NCBI GenBank assembly: GCA_004555725.1
Contig: SFHC01000002.1
Coordinates: 1-64,000, forward strand
Source: [Eubacterium] saphenum
GTDB lineage: Bacteria > Bacillota > Clostridia > Peptostreptococcales > Anaerovoracaceae
Length of the DNA stretch: 64,000 bases
Direction of reading: 5' to 3'
The position numbers and the translations under genes are program-made. This document shows, in pieces, positions 61,305-64,000 of this stretch. Below the pieces are notes generated by a model. That model saw only the letters and a list, made by a program, of their open reading frames with translations, was not told the origin of the DNA and searched no databases. The number at the start of each line of letters is the position of its first letter. Within the stretch, counting starts at the first letter, position 1.

Positions 61305-62063
61305 TTACTTTCCCGAATACACAAACTGCTCCGCACGCAGCCTGGACAGCCACTGCGTGCTCGTCTGATCAAACGAAATCGGCGTAACAGACGCATACCC
61401 CTGTGCAAACGCCGCCAGATCATAGGCACGGTCCGCCGCAGTGAAATCCTGCGGACTTCCCATAAGCCGATAACCTCCGTCATCCTGAAGCCGGAACCCG
61501 TCCCTGAAATTCCGGTGCCCGAGCCGTGTGACCAGAACCCCGTTCAAGTCCTCCTCCGGAAGATCCGGAACGTTGATATTCAGGAGAGAATCCGCCGGTA
61601 TATCCTCTTTCATCGACAAAACGCACCGCGCAAGGGCTCTCGCAGCCTCAAAATGCTCCGGATGACGTCCTCCCGCAGAAACGGCTGCTGCCGGATATCC
61701 GCTGACCGCGGCCTCCATAGCAGCGCCGACAGTTCCGGAGTACAGAGTGTCTACGCCGAGATTGCTTCCCAGGTTAATGCCGGAATAAACCATATCAATG
61801 GACACCCCCTGCTCAGAAAAGAATTGAAGCCCTATTTTGACGCAGTCTGATGGCGTCCCCGTAGTCTGCATGGCAGCTTCTGCGTGAGGAAAAGAAATCT
61901 CCTGTACAAAAACATGACTGCCGATTGTTATCGAATGGCTCTTGCCGCTCTGCTGGCGATCCGGAGCGCAGACATAGACATGAGCAACCGAGGAAAGTTC
62001 CTCTGCCAGTTCCCTTATGCCGCGCGCGCCGGCGCCGTCATCATTTACAATCAAAACGTTCAT
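61305..62063 (-). CDS. surE: 5'/3'-nucleotidase SurE
   Basis: Metal-dependent nucleotidase for nucleoside monophosphates; stress survival. 252 residues with the metal site LIVNDDGAGARGI (Asp8, Asp9), DRQQSGKSHSIT, and GINLGSNLGVDTLYSGTVGAAMEA (Asn). ATG at 62063, preceded by AGGAGT. It comes nine bases after the sirtuin stop, so the two are co-transcribed. Confidence 0.94.
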   Translation of the reverse strand: MNVLIVNDDGAGARGIRELAEELSSVAHVYVCAPDRQQSGKSHSITIGSHVFVQEISFPHAEAAMQTTGTPSDCVKIGLQFFSEQGVSIDMVYSGINLGSNLGVDTLYSGTVGAAMEAAVSGYPAAAVSAGGRHPEHFEAARALARCVLSMKEDIPADSLLNINVPDLPEEDLNGVLVTRLGHRNFRDGFRLQDDGGYRLMGSPQDFTAADRAYDLAAFAQGYASVTPISFDQTSTQWLSRLRAEQFVYSGK

Positions 62064-62072
62064 AGACTTCTG

Positions 62073-62804
62073 TTACTCCTCATCCAGTTTCAGGACCTTT
62101 CCAATTGAATCGTGGATCACCAGATCCGCCCGGTCATCAAAAGAGGTTTCTGATTTATTAATCAGAACCAGATGGCTTCCGCGGAAATAATTAATGAACC
62201 CCGCCGCCGGATAAACAACCAGAGATGTCCCTCCGATAATCAGAACATCTGCGTTCTGAATCGCATCAACAGCGCCGGTAATCTGGCGTTCATCGAGCGA
62301 CTCCTCATACAGGACGACGTCTGGCTTGATTCTGCCGCCGCAGGTACAGTACGGAACGCCGTCTCTGCAGTTTGACTCGTCCATGATATAGTCCAGATCA
62401 TAGAATTTATGACACTTCTCACAGTAATTGCGGTTGACGCTTCCGTGAACCTCATAGACCGTTTTGCTTCCTGCTTTCTGGTGCAATCCGTCAATATTCT
62501 GGGTGATGACTGCTTTCAGCTTTCCTTCCTGCTCCAGGCGAGCCAGCGCCTTGTGCGCGTCATTCGGCTCCGCCTCCGGATGGATCAGGTTTTCTTTATA
62601 GTACTGGTAGAATTCCCTTGTGTGCTGCATATAGAAGGTGTGCGAAAGCATGACTTCCGGCGCAAACCCGTATTTCTGCTTTGCGTGGTACAGTCCGGAT
62701 TCAGAACGGAAATCCGGTACTCCGCTCTCCGTAGAGACGCCCGCTCCTCCAAAAAACACAATATTATCTGACGCGTCAATTATTTTCTTTAATCTCGGAT
62801 CCAT
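62073..62804 (-). CDS. cobB: NAD-dependent protein deacylase (sirtuin)
   Basis: Sir2-class enzyme that removes acyl groups from lysines using NAD. 243 residues from ATG 62804. The NAD site is FFGGAGVSTESGVPDFRSESG and ITQNIDGLHQKAG, and the catalytic His is in YEVHGSV. Zinc Cys occur in CEKCHKF and further on in PYCTCGG (C-x-C in the second pair). Start ATG is chosen for GGGAGG nine bases upstream; ATGs are also found two and six codons earlier. surE follows. Confidence 0.94.
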   Translation of the reverse strand: MDPRLKKIIDASDNIVFFGGAGVSTESGVPDFRSESGLYHAKQKYGFAPEVMLSHTFYMQHTREFYQYYKENLIHPEAEPNDAHKALARLEQEGKLKAVITQNIDGLHQKAGSKTVYEVHGSVNRNYCEKCHKFYDLDYIMDESNCRDGVPYCTCGGRIKPDVVLYEESLDERQITGAVDAIQNADVLIIGGTSLVVYPAAGFINYFRGSHLVLINKSETSFDDRADLVIHDSIGKVLKLDEE

Positions 62805-62888
62805 AATCATGCCTCCCGTCATCCACAGCTGTTTATTTCCTTGTGGTTTACTTTTTGTCCTGTCTATAGTTTACCACATAACGGAAGT

Positions 62889-63533
62889 TTATACAGCCTG
62901 GCTGGACTGCGGTTCGTCGCTGATATGAAACAGAATCAAACCGCCTTTCTCTGCGAATCCGGTATTCCACAACTGTGTGAAATCCACCCACTCCGCTTCA
63001 CTGTATGTCACCGTCTTAACAGCCATTGAGTCTGCATCATACCCGGCGAGGATAAACCAATGCCAGACGTAATCCTCAAATTCAGGATTACTGTGTTTCA
63101 GCATCAGCATCGGAACCGGAAGGTCAGCATCTATCTGCTCCCGGACACGCTGAAACGCTGCTTCTGTCGGCGCACTGCCTGGATATTCTTCCATCTGGAT
63201 GCCGTTCTCTCCGTGCTGGCGCAGATACGCGCCAAATCCGTCACGGTAGATGCTCAGACGGTCAATTCCCCGAAAACGCGGACGAAGGTACGGCTTCATC
63301 GCCGCGCCAAATGCCCGGTAATCTTTTTTCTTCAGGTCATGCACATCATAGGGATATAACGATTTGCCAAAATGCAGACTGAACCAGATCGCGCTGTCAC
63401 ATGCGGTCTCTGCCGCACATCCGCCCAGACGCATCATCGGATCGAGAAACCATTCCTGATTTCCGCCGATCGATGATCCGATCGTAAAATAATCCAGTTC
63501 ATGAATGCCATTACCCGTATACTCCATCTCCAC
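62889..63533 (-). CDS. C39-like cysteine-peptidase-fold protein
   Basis: 214 residues, no signal peptide seen. GGCAAETACDSAIWF holds the likely nucleophile Cys, and VWHWFILAGYDAD holds the likely catalytic His and Asp, as in the peptidase C39-like (papain fold) group. The substrate is unknown. Start is GTG at 63533 with AAAGGGG just upstream; an ATG two codons on is also possible. Family placement rests on the two motifs only. Confidence 0.65.
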   Translation of the reverse strand: MEMEYTGNGIHELDYFTIGSSIGGNQEWFLDPMMRLGGCAAETACDSAIWFSLHFGKSLYPYDVHDLKKKDYRAFGAAMKPYLRPRFRGIDRLSIYRDGFGAYLRQHGENGIQMEEYPGSAPTEAAFQRVREQIDADLPVPMLMLKHSNPEFEDYVWHWFILAGYDADSMAVKTVTYSEAEWVDFTQLWNTGFAEKGGLILFHISDEPQSSQAV

Positions 63534-63660
63534 TTTTCCCCTTTCTCACCTCCTGCAGAACCAGGGTCCGCTGCTGTCCTGCGTATTTCCCGCCGGACGC
63601 CGGTAATCCGCTCTTAGAGGACTCCTTCCGGAAAAGGCGAAACCATAAAGCTTCGCTCAT

Positions 63661-63700
63661 ATCACAAAAGAGGCCCCCTGTCCGAAAGCCTCTTTTGATT
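63661..63700. terminator. Terminator of the ECF S-component gene
   Basis: Perfect 9-bp arms 63666-63674 and 63688-63696, rich in A and T at the outer end, so it can work in both directions. It follows the ECF gene by about 50 bases. Confidence 0.7.
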
Positions 63701-63747
63701 CCCATACATATTTCTATTCTATCCGAAAAGGAGCGGAATGAAACGCC

Positions 63748-64000
63748 CTAATTTGCGCTTTTTGCGCACATACTTGTGCTGGTGAAGAACTGGCGCACCG
63801 GAGTGTGCTGAAGCGCTGTCGCGATGACGACTGAAATAACGATGCCCACACTGAACTGACCGATGTTTTCCGGTACACTTGCCAATGCAATCGCCCAGGT
63901 TCCATACATCACCTTAGCGGCAAGCGCATATCCGGCAACCATGACCAGACCGCCCACGATCATGCCAAAAATCTCAAAGGCTGAAAGCACATGGCGGCGC
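63748..64000 (-). CDS. ECF-transporter substrate-binding (S) component, 3' part
   Basis: Partial; the 5' end is outside the window. The 84 readable residues hold two hydrophobic helices (FGMIVGGLVMVAGYALAAKVM, SVGIVISVVIATAL). A VPENIGQFSVG segment like those in ECF S components for vitamins lies between them. The substrate cannot be assigned from this part. Stop codon TAA at 63748-63750. Confidence 0.7.
   Translation of the reverse strand, partial: RRHVLSAFEIFGMIVGGLVMVAGYALAAKVMYGTWAIALASVPENIGQFSVGIVISVVIATALQHTPVRQFFTSTSMCAKSAN

Noticed and set aside
1..64000. tRNA, rRNA genes and CRISPR arrays
   Set aside because: Intergenic regions were read for these; none was found.

Overview
The window reads as chromosomal DNA of an anaerobic, Gram-positive member of the Clostridia. 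The signs are a reverse-type rubrerythrin, a 2[4Fe-4S] ferredoxin, the redox repressor Rex, a CIRCE operator before groES-groEL, an S-box (SAM-I) riboswitch before metK, a SCIFF peptide with its radical-SAM maturase, and a TagO/WecA-type enzyme. The exact genus cannot be read from the sequence; a gut-type Clostridia lineage is an inference. Nearly all genes lie on the minus strand. The plus strand carries only a toxin-antitoxin pair, a ferredoxin and rubrerythrin. I see no rRNA, tRNA or CRISPR array.

Layout. 1-3603 is an accessory patch against the 3' end of guaA: a DinJ-YafQ toxin-antitoxin pair, a decayed IS256-family insertion sequence, a ParA gene cut off at 144 residues, and two small genes of mobile-element type. 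3604-9340 holds guaA, guaB and groES-groEL. 9369-12685 holds an OGG-type DNA glycosylase, a P-loop/Asp23-like protein, ferredoxin, rex and acpP. 12795-17706 holds an ABC-F protein and the t6A tRNA-modification cluster tsaE-tsaB-rimI-tsaD. 17747-25672 holds a dipeptidase, a NifU-like protein, rubrerythrin, an amino-acid:cation symporter, dusB, coaX and a PucR-type regulator. 25674-33256 holds ftsH, tilS, tatD-like, metG and a cytidylate-kinase-like gene.

33583-38414 is a MarR-regulated heterodimeric ABC exporter operon with a consensus promoter and two operator-like palindromes. 38774-46953 holds aspartate kinase, an EamA transporter, metK with its riboswitch, an alanyl-tRNA editing protein, an unrecognised 412-residue protein and a pseudouridine synthase. 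47031-48589 is the SCIFF system. 48663-51630 is mtnA-scpA-scpB, in which scpB is fused in frame to a shikimate-kinase-like domain. 51946-58523 holds a lytic transglycosylase, tagO, comEB, truA, yhbY, a prepilin peptidase and glnS. 58594-64000 holds cca, a DUF2156 protein, surE, a sirtuin, a C39-like protein and the 3' part of an ECF-transporter S component.

Most of the window is core housekeeping: purine synthesis, tRNA modification and charging, chaperone and protease functions, chromosome segregation. The points most worth a second look are the ScpB-kinase fusion (48663-49760), the guaA-linked island relic (1-3603), the gene-poor stretch with strong hairpins at about 40300-40939, and several compact regulatory regions (face-to-face promoters at ferredoxin, a dyad around the rex promoter, the marR operators, and a palindrome inside the SCIFF promoter). 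No clearly new multi-gene system is evident.
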